This document shows positions 41,189 to 53,134 of a stretch of 64,000 nucleotides of DNA, piece after piece (the first letter of the stretch is position 1; every line of letters begins with the position of its first letter). Where the stretch lies: assembly GCA_024663395.1 (NCBI GenBank), contig JANFAH010000013.1:1054001-1118000 (forward strand), read 5' to 3'. A program made the translations under genes and the position numbers. Source of the stretch: Pisolithus tinctorius. Taxonomy: Eukaryota > Basidiomycota > Agaricomycetes > Boletales > Pisolithaceae. The notes under the pieces were generated by a model, which was given only the letters and a program-made list of their open reading frames with translations, was not told the DNA's origin and did no database searches.

Positions 41189-41896
41189 ATGGTTCCGACT
41201 TCTATCGTCGACCTATCTCATCCACTGGAAAATGGCATGACCTGCTATCCTGGCGACCCGTCCTTCAGAATTCGTCCTTTATGCAATTTCCCAGTTTCAG
41301 TCCATGAGTTCACGTGTAGCACGCACATTGGAACTCACCTGGACGCGCCATTCCACTTCTTCCCAGACGGCGCTAAATTGAATGATATACCTCTAGAGCG
41401 ATTCGTAGGACGGGCTGTTGTGTTGGACGTTCGTCATGCTGCACATCCCAGGAGAAAGATCGGATGGGCAGACGTCGATGTCGAGTGCAACTCAGCGAGT
41501 CTGCGCCAGATTGGGTTGCGCGCAGAAGGAAAAAAGGATATTGTCTTGCTCTGGACAGGCTGGGACGCGCACTGGAATACTCCGGCGTACTTTGCGCATC
41601 CGTACTTCACGCGGGAGTTGGCAGAGAGATTGCGGGACATGGGTGCAGGGCTAGTTGGCTTGGACATGTTGAGTCCAGACGAAACACCTGCGGATGCCAA
41701 TAAGGGCGGTGAGTCAGGTGATGGCTTCGTCGTGCATGAGGTGTTATTGGGGGCTGGGAGACTCATATGCGAGAATTTGCGAGGGCTCGGAACGTTGATC
41801 GGGGACTCGGGGGAGGCATGGGTGAGCATCGTCCCGCTGAAGATCAGCGGTTCAGATGGTTCACCTGTGCGAGCTTATGGGTGGAGGCAACCCTAA
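41189..41896 (+). CDS. putative cyclase / KynB-type metal-dependent hydrolase
   Basis: A single exon of 235 aa from ATG 41189. The frame is open upstream, but only through a TTG. The signature STHIGTHLDAPFHF (residues 44-57) is the HxGTHxDxPxH metal-binding motif of the cyclase family (kynurenine formamidase KynB, isatin hydrolase). The N-terminal IVDLSHPLENGMTCYPGDP block and the later VGLDMLSPDE are also typical. Length fits a full-length member. Members hydrolyse amide or lactam bonds using Zn or Mn; the substrate here is not known. It is next to the FMO region but has its own promoter. KynB activity would place it in tryptophan catabolism, but that is inference. Confidence 0.88.
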   Translation: MVPTSIVDLSHPLENGMTCYPGDPSFRIRPLCNFPVSVHEFTCSTHIGTHLDAPFHFFPDGAKLNDIPLERFVGRAVVLDVRHAAHPRRKIGWADVDVECNSASLRQIGLRAEGKKDIVLLWTGWDAHWNTPAYFAHPYFTRELAERLRDMGAGLVGLDMLSPDETPADANKGGESGDGFVVHEVLLGAGRLICENLRGLGTLIGDSGEAWVSIVPLKISGSDGSPVRAYGWRQP

Positions 41897-42386
41897 CAGT
41901 CGCCGGCCTAGAAATCCATGTACGTTTTGCATTCGTTGTACATTACCCGTGCATTCGGCAAACCAACTTATACACTCGCAACTTGCGTGCGGTCGGCCCT
42001 CCATGAGTTAACTGAATGGATACAATTGCATGTACAGGGTTCTAAAAGCAGTACTGTAAGAGACTATGTACGACCTACCTACGATGCTACCTACGATGCA
42101 GAGGAGACAACGAAAAAAAAAAAGAAAGAGGAAACATAGCACAGCCGACAAAAGTAATGAGAATGAGAGGGGAAAAGAGTCATCATGCAAGAGCCATATA
42201 CAGAAAGACAGGGAGGAATCTCCCTTACTGTTAAAAGGAAGAGTTCATATGGAATAGTGGGTGCAAATGGGAGATTGGACGGGGGGAGATCTAACCCGAG
42301 GGCATCTGTAAGGGACCCCGTAAGAAAACCAAATGGAAGGACAGCCGAAACAGTCAAACCTTAACCACCGTCGGTACCACACCAGC
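41897..42386. other. intergenic, purine-rich
   Basis: Converging 3' ends. It contains an A-rich stretch with aaaaaaaaaaagaaagagg near 42113 and purine-rich sequence to 42240. No ORF is supported. Confidence 0.45.
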
Positions 42387-45300
42387 TTACCAATTTATAT
42401 GCCTCATACCGGATACACCAGTTATTGTCGCTTGAGTTGGGACATGTACCGTTCCTTGCGGAGGGCGGTACCCTAGCATCCACGGACCTTGTGCTAAGGG
42501 CTGAGCAACAGGAGGTGCAACAGGGTAGGCGTACACGGGATACACAGGAACATAAAAGCCTGGCTGCTGTGCAGGAACCCCAACTATTGGTGCAGATCGC
42601 GGTTGGGGCTGAGGATGTATGCCAGGAGGAAAAGGAGCATGTAATGGAGGTGCCAGCTGCGCGGGTGGGACCGTGAAAACAGTTCCTGCAGGTAGGCCAG
42701 AGGGCCCCGGGGGCACGTTATACACAGGGGGGTGGTTTTGTGCGCCGCTAGGAGACCGTCCGTGCATACCAACTCCGGGTGCCACAACCCGCCCATTCAC
42801 AGACACTGGACCAGCGGACACCGACCGCGAGTTCGAAGCCGGCTTGCCCTTATCTCGGCCTACTTTCGATCCCGTCACTTCCGACGACGACGTTGATTTG
42901 GACGACGCCACCGACGAAGCCGCAGCGGCCAAAGAACCAGGCGAAGTGCTGTGTACTGCTGTTCCTGACGATACGCGGGCCGATTTTACAGACAAGGCAT
43001 CCTCGAGACCGTCGCGCGACGACCCCTGGCTCGCACCACCTCCTGTATCAGGTACAGTCCCATTGTCACTGGCATCATCGTCCGCGCCTACATTATTGAG
43101 CTTCAATCTGTCCACGATTTCTCTCGTTCGAGAGGACCTCTTCCGTTTTCCAGCCGAGCCCAAAAACGCAGGAAGCAACGAGGTCGGGTTTGGGAGATCG
43201 AGGTATTCGTATAAGCTCTGCGATTCGGGTAAGCAGTAAGAGCCAGGAGAATCAGGCGGGGGTGATGTTGCACTCGAAACTGCAGTTGACGCGGGTGTCG
43301 ACCTCATGTTCGAACCGGGGGAATCACCACATGAAGACGGAGACCCATCTGTAGATCGTGACCTCGCAGACCTAGCTTCCTGTTCTGCAGGGTGCAGACT
43401 CAGCAACGAACTGATGGTTTCCAAGAGAGAAAGAGACACGACACACCTCGAATAACACGGGGCGAACAAGGCGGCGTAACCGGCTCCCAGAACCCTTGTG
43501 CGTCCTTCCTTAGTCCTACACCGCTTGGTAGACTGCCCACTAGAGCGCGCAGTGATAGGTCAAGGTCAATATACCTCGATCGTTCCCGCTCGATCCCACC
43601 TCCAGCACTTTGGGGTCGTCTCTGAACGGTATTACCATCAGACATAGTTGGTTTCAGGGTGCCCGAAACGGACGAGGCCGCAGTGCGGCTCGCAGATTCG
43701 CTACTTGGGTGAGTAGAATGGAAAACCGGGGGGACGGACGGGGCAGCATCGGACTTCCGAGAGGATGCTATTTGCATTATGGCTGTGTCTTTTTTCGAGC
43801 GTCCGTCTTGATGGACTTCTTTCATCATTATAGCGTTTGAAGATGTCACATCTGCAAGCTGGAAAGAAGCGTTGGGACGAGATGGGAATAGAGCCGATGT
43901 AGCTTGGGGTAGAGTGCTTGGCTTATGAGACAATGAGGCTGAAGGTTCCGGCATTGACAACGCCCCTGCATTTATGCGCCGAAGAAGGGAATTAGACCTG
44001 ATTCCATGGGATAAAGCGACAAGAAAAAACCGAACAACATCAAATGGTACGGAAAAGAGCAGATATCCACAGAGAAAAAGCCCAATACAGCCCCTCGTTA
44101 GCACATAGGGGAACGTCGGGGGATACCCAAGGTGGGATGCGAGATATACTCACCATCCTTTCCCGGAGGTGCGCACCGACCCGCAGCAGAGGAAGGGTGC
44201 ACATTTCCACTTCCTGACCCGGCGACTTGGGAAAATCCCAACTTGGACAGAGAACCTTGGGGTATATTCAAGCCAAACGTGACAGGTTGGACCCCAGGGT
44301 TCAACTGCACGGAGGTAGACGGGGGGTTATACCACCAATTCGGTGCAAAATCCTTGGTTGGAGCTCCATTTTCTAAATCCTTTATCTTCATCTGACCTGA
44401 GGCCACGAAACGTGTTTGTCCAGAACTCTGTACCAACCTTTGACTTGCTTGGTTATACGATGGCTGACTCGACCTTGCAACAGGTGGTTGTGAGACTGTA
44501 TCCAGCCTAGAACGAGATCGAAGAGTGATGGGTCCCACAAGTTCCCTGGTCATTTGTAACCACTTCTCCCTCCCTTCATCCACATCCTCCTCGGCAATCA
44601 AAACGTCCAATGAGTTCCTATGAGATCTCGAGCGTTGTCTGGTACGAGTGTCCATCCGCTTGGTATCATACAAGTCCCCTGTAAGGCTCAACCCGTACCA
44701 GCCAAAGAATGCAGAGCGCGTCTCGTATGAGCAAAGCACAGCTTCCGCAACATGGACAGCCATACTAGATGTATCTCTTCCAAGGACGTCTTCTTTGGGA
44801 ATGAGCGTGCGAGCAAAGCCGCCTGGTTTGGTTACTTCCTCGCGAAAGAAGTCTACGGCTGGACGGGAAGATTTCCTAAAGTTTCCCTTCCGTCGCGGTA
44901 AGGAGGAACGTAGGAGAGAAGCGTGGTAAAAAGGAGGTTTGGCGCAGGAGAGTTGACAGTGATGCTGGAGTTCAGCTTCTGCGAGTCGCCTGCTCTTTGT
45001 ATTGATTGAGTGGTAGGATGAAAGAACAGCATGAGGTTGCGATGGTGTGCTTGACTGAGTACACTTAGAAGGTGAACTTGGCGGTGTGGTGGGTACGCTG
45101 CTGAGACCATGACTAGTGAACATGGATGAAGACGTGGCTGAAGACAATGACGTGTATGAGGCTGTCGGTATCAGGGTGGGGTACACCCGTCGATCAACGA
45201 CGGAGATACAAGGTTTCTTCGACCCACAAGTTTTATGGGTTCTTTGTGCCAAGAGTCGCATGAGACGAGAGGCGGATGCTCCGCAAGAGTGGGGACAGCG

Positions 45301-45432
45301 TAGTGGCGGGTATGTCCAATCGACGTCAGTGTAGTGCGTTTCCTGCCATCCATCTTCATGGACGGCTTCCGTGTCCATCGAACGACGGTTACTGTCGATG
45401 GCCTCTTTTGTCTTTGCGGTGCAAGGTTGCAT
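42387..45432 (-). CDS. 931-aa low-complexity protein, unknown function
   Basis: I do not recognise a family. Three exons can be placed: 45432-44154, 43965-43447 and 43384-42387. They sum to 932 codons with consistent frames. The N terminus has Cys/His pairs (LRCPHSCGASASRLMRLL). A middle block, FAPNWWYNPPSTSVQLNPG, looks conserved. Exon 2 contains RYIDLDLSLRALVGSLP and DAQGFWEPVTPPCSP. Exon 3 has LYEYLDLPNPTSLLPAFLG, basic KRKRSSRTREIVDRLKLN, then a Ser-rich and Pro/Tyr-rich tail (PVYPVYAYPVAPPVAQP). The composition suggests an intrinsically disordered, possibly nuclear or RNA-associated protein. No enzymatic motif is present. The region 45433-45746 upstream contains a further coding-like stretch. 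Confidence 0.7.
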
Positions 45433-45746
45433 GAGGGGTTGTACTCACAAGTATGGTTGGTTGGGGCGAGGAGCCTGTGGAAATATTGTTCCCTTTGGTC
45501 GATATTCAAGTACTTGAATGACCGAACCAACGCAGCAGGCTGAGCCTCATTAATCCACTCTGAGCCACGTCCAGGCCAGTCTTGTAACGTCGTCTGCGAT
45601 GCTCACTGCCGGTCGTCGTCGCTGGTCAATTAGTTATTGTATTTATTTATTTTTCACTTCTATTTTGAGATGCGGGAAAAAAAGATGCTACGATTATCTT
45701 ACCGCCGGGCCGGAGCCCCTATTCAGAACGGTATATGTACACAAAA
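45433..45746. other. intergenic with a coding-like upstream stretch
   Basis: On the minus strand an open stretch around 45445-45560 encodes LVRSFKYLNIDQREQYFHRL followed by LAPTNHT. It reads like a genuine exon, ending near a gtgagt donor. It lacks an in-frame ATG and its acceptor partner is unclear, so it may be a 5' exon of the 931-aa gene or a short upstream ORF. Confidence 0.3.
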
Positions 45747-48700
45747 TCAAAAGACGACTGTAATCTGCCAGTCGCTGGTAATGCCCACAGCAGGGTCCCT
45801 TATCACCAGCACACCCGCCTTGCCTTCCGTAGTGGCACCAGACCCAATGCCTTCCTGCCACTCCCACTCCACTGTCGACCCACCGTTGACACTCACCAAT
45901 GCAGGCCGCGAGCCGACGCCGAGTACGATCATCCGCTCCACACGCACACCCGAGACACTCTTGGCAAATACGTTCGCTGGATTGTATACCGCAACGTCAT
46001 TGGAACCGCCTTGTGTCGCCCGGTCCTTGCTCCAAATCTTCAGCTCCCCGCCCTTACCCCAACCCCCTTTCTTCGTCTCAGCACCAAATTCGCGCCACAC
46101 AAATTCACCATTGGTATACCCGTACCCCTCTCCATCGTCAAGATATACTCCACCAGTGGCAGAACCTTCAGTGCTGAGAGCCACTCGCAGTGTAAACGGA
46201 TCATGGCGCATCAACGCTGATGACCGTCTAGGCCGCTCGCGCGTTGGCACGATCGATCCACCCTGGATAAGTAATGGTATCTCGTGAAGTGCCGCAGGAA
46301 CTGTCACGGTTCGTCCATGAGTGACTTTCTTGGCCGGCGCCGGGTAGGCGTGAGAGGTGAAATAGTCGTAGTATATCTGCGGGTCGGACAGGTACACGGA
46401 CGCACTCGTCGCGCCGCGAGTTGTAACAGGCTTAACAAGAAGACCTGATGAGCCGACATAGAACTGGTCGTCGATCGCAAAACCTTCTGCATCTTCTGGA
46501 AACACAACATATTGGGGACTTAAAAACATCAAGATCATTGTAATGAGTGCGTGTGCGACCACACCAGTGACAACATGAACTCACCGAAGGATAGGAATAC
46601 CCGTAGTGCTCATTTCCTTGAATGCCGTATACCACACCGGCAACATCGCATACCTCAACCTCAACATATCTCTCAGTATGCTCTTGTACGGTTCGTCCAA
46701 CAAGTATGGCTCGCGACGCTTTGCGTCGATGTGCGCATGGGCCCGGAAGAACGGACTAAATGCACCAACGGCATACCAGCGCACCACCATCTCAGGATCC
46801 GGATTTCCGAAGAAACCACCAACGTCGGCTAAGAACGAGCCGGATAAACAACAATATCTTAGGATGCAAGATATAAAGGAAAGCTTACAGCCTCCAAATC
46901 CAAAACCACCCAGCCCATTCGCAAGTACCATTTTAATACCGATAGCCATATGTTCCCACGTGCCGACGTTGTCACCCGTCCACATAGCTCCGAAGCGCTG
47001 AGATCCAGCGTAGAAGGAGCGCGTGAGAACGAAAGGTCTCTTTGGAGGATCAGATCGCTGCATGAGGGCATTGTATGTCTGATTGGCCTATAAGGAAGCG
47101 TGAATAACCAGAATGCTCAAAAGGAAGAGGAAGTAAAGCAACTTACAAACAACATGCCGTTAATATTGTGGACGTCACGATGCTCCCATCCTCCATAGTG
47201 CACGTTGTCCCTGGGCATCGAGATTTCAGGGCCGTTGAAAACGGATGGCTATCGACGGCATGAGCGTGGACGGGAAAATCCGAGCCTGAGCACTAACCTC
47301 GTTCATGTCGTTCCAGATCCCAACGTTCTCCGTGCTTTCAATCCAGCTCCACTGCCCATCCACACTCTTCGTCTTGAAAAATGAGACCCACATATCCCAG
47401 CTCGCAGGATTGAAAAAGTCAACCCATGAAGAGGAACCCGGCCAACACCATCCTTCATATTCGCCAGAGCCGCTCTTAGGCTTGACAAGCGCATCGAGTT
47501 CAGAAGCAGCCTTATATACAGGATAGCTTGAATCCCGCTTAAAATGTGGGTCCACGATAACCACCATCTGCCGTAAACCATGCGCTCTTTAGTATATAAA
47601 AAAGCCATACTGCAGCGCAGACCACGCACCCTACGCTCCAATGCTTCGACATCCTTGATCATCTCGACAGGGTCAGGGAAATTCTTCTTATCCCATATAA
47701 AGTACTTGTGACCCTCGGAGTACTCGATATCAAGCCAAAACGCATCCACAGGCATGTCCTCGTTGTCTAGTCGCTTCTGGACGCTGCGAACGTCGTCTGA
47801 ACTTACGTAGTTCCACCGGCATTGATGATACCCGAGTGCCCAATGGGCTGGGAGGGGCGCTGTCCCCGTCAAGCGCGTATATTGAGCGATAATGTCCGCA
47901 GGTGTGGGACCGGGTAGTAGGAACACGTCGAGGATCCCAGATTCAGATATCCAGTGTGTTTTCGTTCCTGTCTCCGTGCGGCCGATATCGATCCAGGTAT
48001 CACTGCCTACGGCGTTGAAGATTGCGACGGTAGACTTCGCATTATGTGCGTGCATAAGGGGGACAGAGCCGTAGAGAGAGACGGGGGAGGAGGGTAGGTA
48101 CTCGAAGACATCCGAGTTGTACAGGCGATAGGGATCTGTGTAGCCAGCATCGGGACCGGTGGTAGTAGGAAGTGAGAGGTTGGTAGCGTGCTGAGGTATT
48201 CCATAGACGTGAAGGTGATTAGGGAAAGTAACATCGAGGGAGAGAGACTCAGGGCCTGCAAAATAAATACTAAGTTGGTGGATACATCATGGCTAATCAG
48301 AGCATACCTTTGGGCTTTGAGTCGGTCCACGTAGACCAGCTCTCCTCCCACCATGCATCTTGTTCCTCACCTTCAAACCATGCTCGATTGTTCAACTGTA
48401 AAGTAGTCTGTGCCTCGCCCTCCGGGATAGCCACAGGTTCAGCATCGTCCTTGGTCCTGAAGTGTTCCATGTGCAACAGCCCCCCGTCGTTCAATACAAT
48501 TTGCTCGACACCATCTCGAAGGAGAACGACCCTGACTGGCTCGAATTCGACAATAACTTCGATGTTTTTCTTCTCTCCATAAACTGCTCGCACCGCATTC
48601 TTGCCTACTTTCCAGGAGATGTCGCGGCTGATGCGAGGCGGTGCAACTAGCGCCCAGTTAGCAGCCTCGTCGTACCGTTTTCGCAGACCACCTATTTCGT

Positions 48701-49010
48701 CCATGCGCACGCGCACGACGCCGTCCTCGTGCAAACGCAGGTCAAGTCCGAAGTTCACTTCAGGATACAAAGCAGACTTCACGGACGCAGTGAACGATGC
48801 CTGGTCAGGTGCGAGCAGGACAGACGACGGGTCAATCGAGTACGGTGACCTCCATGATAAATCCGCTGCGAGTGCGCGGGCTGAGAGCGCACGGCCACGT
48901 CGACAAAACCCGGACTGGGCACACGTCTTGAAGTCGTTAGATTTGAATGCAAGTATTTGGGATGCCGGAAGAAGAGCACCCAAGAGAAAAAAGACAGCTG
49001 GCGGCCGCAT
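45747..49010 (-). CDS. ROT2: glucosidase II catalytic (alpha) subunit, GH31
   Basis: ATG 49010 begins an N-terminal signal peptide ([18 protein letters not shown]). GH31 blocks in order are the N-terminal beta domain, [49 protein letters not shown] and GIWNDMNE (catalytic nucleophile Asp). These are followed by [39 protein letters not shown] (acid/base Asp), [36 protein letters not shown] and the C-terminal beta domains ending QITVVF. Length is close to 950 aa, normal for the family, with about eight introns. The enzyme works in the ER lumen with its beta subunit, trimming the inner glucoses from N-glycans during glycoprotein quality control. I use the yeast symbol for the orthologue. Confidence 0.93.
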
Positions 49011-49489
49011 CGTTTACTACGACGTGGCCCGATGGTGAATAACGGGCTGAGCTCTCTGCTACGTGCTTATTGCTGGTCCTCCCAACCTAGTTCGGGTGCC
49101 ACCTAGGCTTACTAAGCACGCCCAGACTATCACGGCCCATGAGTACTGAGTATCTAGGGGGCATATTTCTACTTCTCTCCACTCATTGCGCCGTGCATCC
49201 TCGACCAGAATCAACCGCTGGTGGCCGTACGAAGTTGCGCGCCATGATGCCGCTTTGAATGGTATCACCATATCTTCTTGTGGGTACCTCAGAGAGACGG
49301 CCACCAAATCTTATGGCGCAGAGCCTTCAGCCTGGCAATAATGGGCCTGATGCAGTGGACGCTGATGTGCGAGTAGTGCATACATTCGAGGATTGCTTGG
49401 ACCTTGCTACCGTGCGTGCAGAGAAAGAGTATGGCATTGAGCTCTAACCACAGATTGAAGTAATCATACCGGTTCGGACGTGGTCTCAC
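49011..49489. other. intergenic, no gene seen
   Basis: Upstream of the glucosidase II gene. Short ORFs only. Confidence 0.4.
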
Positions 49490-49905
49490 TTTACAGCAAT
49501 CTACAGACCGATAGACCAGATTTGAGCAAAATCCACACAAAGCTCCTTTGCCTAGTTGTGGAGCTGAGTGACTTGGAGCCAAACAATTAATGGTGGTCAG
49601 CCGTGTGAGTATTGGTTGCCAAAATGAACTACTGATACAAGCTACAGACAGTCAACAAAGTCTTCCAGTTGATATTTTGACTTGGAGGCTCTGTCGTGAA
49701 GAAACCATGTGCTGAAGGCGGGAACCCTCGAGTTGAGTGGACCAAGCACGGCATCATGGCGCCTGCAGTAACCAATTCCGGTAACCACTGATACTCGCGT
49801 GACTGTCCGACATTGAGTGGCATCACTTCGCTCAGCTCCACAACAAAACAATGTGAATTTTGCTCGAACCTGGTCTATCGATCTGTAGTTTGCGGTAACT
49901 GCAAT
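49490..49905. repeat. inverted repeat encoding FCSNLVYRSV on each arm
   Basis: About 49493-49575 and 49828-49900 are inverted copies: ctcagctccacaac, attttgctcraa, ctggtctatcg and tctgtag occur in order on opposite strands. Read outward, both arms give C-x-FCSNLVYRSV-x-C. The right arm continues CGNCNPLV with further Cys, a zinc-ribbon-like spacing. The loop is about 250 bp. It could be a MITE-like remnant or two decayed inverted gene copies. Confidence 0.65.
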
Positions 49906-50025
49906 CCATTGGTCCAAACTCCCTCGTCGGCAAAGAAATGCCACATTGTGTGGCGTAATTCGAAACCAGGTCCTAGCAATGACAATTTACCCTGTGTAGG
50001 ATTATACTAAGGGGTTGCACGTTCC

Positions 50026-50128
50026 GCCAACGTTCCCCGGTCATTAGTGCTTGCCAACAACGTTCCCGGTCATCAATGCTTGCCAACAGCGTTCCCCGAT
50101 CATCAATGCTTGCCAACAACGTTCCCTT
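50026..50128. repeat. minisatellite, about 3.5 units of 27-30 bp
   Basis: The unit ccaacaacgttccccggtca plus tcaatgcttg recurs at about 50028, 50055, 50084 and 50114. The duplicated locus has about one unit near 53445. Confidence 0.8.
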
Positions 50129-50239
50129 CGTAAGCAAAGTGATTAGATTATTCTACCTATATCAACGGCAGAATCCTCATGAAAGTCTATCCTAGTTTCC
50201 TCTGCGCTTCCTTTCGATCTACCGTGGTGCGATCACCTC

Positions 50240-52139
50240 ATGAGTGACCTTGTTACTGTAGGTACCGTGGCGCCCATTGACGGTCTACCCAGGGCCTCCA
50301 CAGTGAATGTGACTGCTCCAATTGAACATGTGAGTGACCAATGACACGCCACTTCATTCACGTTACTAACACCCTTTCAGCTGTCAGAATTGTATGAGGG
50401 ACGACGAGCAGCGCTCTCTCTGGATATCGTGGTTGTAGGCTGTGGCATAGGAGGTCTAGCAGCTGCATTTTGCCTTGCAATGGCAGGCCATAAAGTCACT
50501 ATCTTGGAAAGTGCTGCGACGATTGGCGAATTTGGCGCCGGCCTTGTCGTTAGTCCCAACGTAACTCGCCAGTTAATTCGTTGGGGCCTCGAAAAGCGAC
50601 TGCAAGAAGTCGCTGTCAGCCCGAGTGCACTGAACATCCGGCATTGTAAGTCTTCCGTTTTTATTAGTTTTGACCTTCCTTACGCACCACTTTCCTCGAC
50701 GGCGTCAAAGGGTGCACTGGAGAGACGGTAACATGGAAACAATGTGGCGACTCGATGGTGAAGAACTACGGGGCGCCGCTCTTCAACATACACGTTAGCA
50801 ATTCTTCCTTTCTTTTCTGGCTTGTTTTTGACGACATTAAAGAGAGCTGATCTGCATCGCATGTTGTATGATCTCGCAGAGCCACGTGTCACCATCCGAA
50901 CGAATTGCCGGGTTGTTGCCACGGACCCATCCGTACCCAGTTTGACGCTAAAATCTGGTGAAGTTGTCCGTGCCGACTTGGTAGTCGGTGCAGACGGTTT
51001 GTGGAGCGTAACTCGTCAGTATGTCATTGGAATGCCGGACGAACGAACCCCATCGGGTGACGCAACCTACCGCGCTGTGTTACCTACCAAATTGCTCCTT
51101 GCAGACCCAGATTTAAGGGTCCTTGCTGAGACGCCGGAGATGGTTGTATGGTTTGGCCCACAGCGGCGCATCGTAGCATACAACATTGTCAGAACTCGTT
51201 CTCTGCCCTTCCTTCTCGACTGCCTTGATAATCTGACATTTGCTTTCAACAGCGAGGCATGAAGGAGTACAACATGGTCATGTGCCATCCCGACCGAAAC
51301 CCTGAAGGGCCCTGGAAAATAGAGGAAAGTGCCGATAGGGTGAAGGAGGAGTTTGTAGGCTGGGAACCACGGTAAGTCTGATTACTTCTCTTTCTGAGAT
51401 CTCTTCCACTTGTCGGGAAACCAGCGTCCAGAAACTCCTTTCGCTCATCCCTTCAGCGATCAAATGGAGATTGATGGACCACGCACCTTTGGAAACTTGG
51501 GTACACAAGGACGGCAAACTTACCCTTCTCGGCGACGCTTGCCATCCCGTGCTTGTGAGAGTCTAGTCCATGAATGTGTTTATCACTGATCCAACTGACT
51601 TGATTTTTCCACGGTCTCGTACAGCCTTACGGTGCACAAGGGGCGGCTATGGCTGTGAGTCCAACAGATTTCTTCGCAAACTGTCGTTGGTCTGAAACCT
51701 CTCTTATGAATATGCCAAATTAATCTTTACCTGCGGTCAGATCGAAGATGCCGCGGTCCTTGGGAACCTGTTCTCCCGCTTGTCTTCCCGTGCTCAGATT
51801 GCCCCTCTCCTTCACGCTTACGAAGCAATCCGTTATGACCGGGCGACTAACACGCAAGCGTTCTCCCGCCTTCGTAGGACCCCCTTCCATCTCTCTGATG
51901 ACCGGGAACAAGAACAACATGATGAGCAGACGCACGCTGCCATGGAAGACTCGCTAAGAGCAGCTCGTGGCAGAGCACCTGTTGGTACTGACACGAACGT
52001 TATCGGCAATGCGAACCAGCCGGATAGAGAGAGGGAAGCAATTCAGTTTAGGTATGATGCCGACAAAGAAGCTGAGAGGTGGTGGCGGGAACACGGCGAG
52101 AGCGAGGTTGGTTTATTGGGAATGCCATCGACATCATGA
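50240..52139 (+). CDS. FAD-dependent aromatic-ring-hydroxylase-like monooxygenase, copy 1
   Basis: ATG 50240 opens a 34-residue first exon (MSDLVTVGTVAPIDGLP). After an intron, IVVVGCGIGGLAAAFCLA binds the FAD ADP moiety (GxGxxG), with TILESA ending the beta-alpha-beta unit. Next come TGETVTWKQCGDSMVKNYGA, ADLHRMLYDLAEP, the DG motif VVGADGLWSVTRQ and YNMVMCHPD. The GD motif LLGDACHPVL then continues PYGAQGAAMAIEDAAVLG, and the tail is WWREHGESEVGLLGMPSTS. This is the salicylate-hydroxylase-like group, which uses NAD(P)H and O2 to hydroxylate, often decarboxylatively, an aromatic acid. Substrate unknown. About seven short introns, and no broken frame once these are removed. Tandem copy at 53590. 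Confidence 0.9.
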
Positions 52140-52435
52140 TGTAGTGTTTGTTGCGTCAGGTATTTTTATCGATGCAATTCTTGTGGTCAACAAACACATA
52201 GGTAGCTTTCATTCATTCAAGCGCTGCAGTGGCATGATCTATGTAATGCATTCGGTGGGTAACTAGAAAATAGTAGACAACGACTGATGATAGCCATCCT
52301 CAACCTTGGCAAGTCCAAGTCCAACACTCCGGGTCTGATTATCCCTCTATATGTACACATGTGCTCCCCTCAGGTCCAGCCCGCATAATACAACTAAGAG
52401 TTACAGTTTCCTAGGCCAGGCGCTGAGTGCCAATC

Positions 52436-52765
52436 GACAATCCCTCAACCGATGACATTGAATTTTAGTGATATTGAGGTACTGCACAAGAGACAACACT
52501 ACCCCTATTCACTAGAATCCATTATTAATGGGTTGGCTTATCCAATCCTGTCCGCGTTCCATGCCAACTACATTGCTTGCAAGGTGTCTACCGGGTTCAT
52601 AAAATGCGTGGGAACCAACTCACCACAGAAATTCTTTCCATTTCTGGACTTGCATGTGAACATCCAATAGCGACAACACTTCAGAATCTTTCTGTCATGT
52701 TCTTGCATGCAACACACGAATGGGAGAACTCTACCAAAAACTCCATTGTACATTTGCATGCAAAT
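52436..52765. other. non-coding part of the inserted segment
   Basis: This differs from the duplicated units and belongs to the same insertion as the Helitron helicase fragment. ORFs here have no recognised identity. Confidence 0.4.
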
Positions 52766-53134
52766 CTAGCACATCGTCTGATCATCCCTGCATCTTGTTG
52801 AGATCTCCTGCCACCACCACTTTGTCTGGTAATCCAGCCCATCTAAGTGATCATCCTCAGCTAAAAGTTCAGGGGAATGTGTGGCCTGGAACACTTTCTC
52901 ATCAAAATCATGCAGCAATCTGATAGTCCCACATCCAGAGCCTCTTGAGAGTGCAACATATAGATTAAACAAATTGAGACCACCTGTGGGGGGTGTAGCA
53001 ATATCAACAAGCATGCAAGGAATGTTCTGCCCTTGCACTTGGTAACCCATAAATGCATATGCAGTGATGACCTGGATAAGTACAGGATCGTCGGCGACTA
53101 GGGCAACGCTACGAGGAGGCTCGAATGAAAACAA
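52766..53134 (-). mobile_element. Helitron Pif1-like helicase fragment
   Basis: About 110 residues of the C-terminal end of a Helitron Pif1-type helicase: ITAYAFMGYQVQGQNIPCML, then DIATPPTGGLNLFNLYVALSR and ATHSPELLAEDDHLDGLDYQ. Helicase motifs I-III and the Rep/HUH nuclease are absent, so it is only a relic. It sits within about 0.9 kb (52436-53337) inserted at the junction of the tandem monooxygenase units. Helitron ends were not located. Confidence 0.85.

Larger units (their letters stand above)
49915..52435. repeat. tandem segmental duplication, unit 1
   Basis: Matches 53338-55790 from caaactccctcg to cataatacaactaag, covering the whole FAD monooxygenase gene and both flanks. Unit 1 ends abruptly where the Helitron-relic segment begins. 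Confidence 0.9.

Noticed and set aside
42619..43239. 206-codon plus-strand ORF opposite the 931-aa gene
   Set aside because: It mirrors Ser/Pro-rich coding sequence; splice structure and frame arithmetic support the minus strand.
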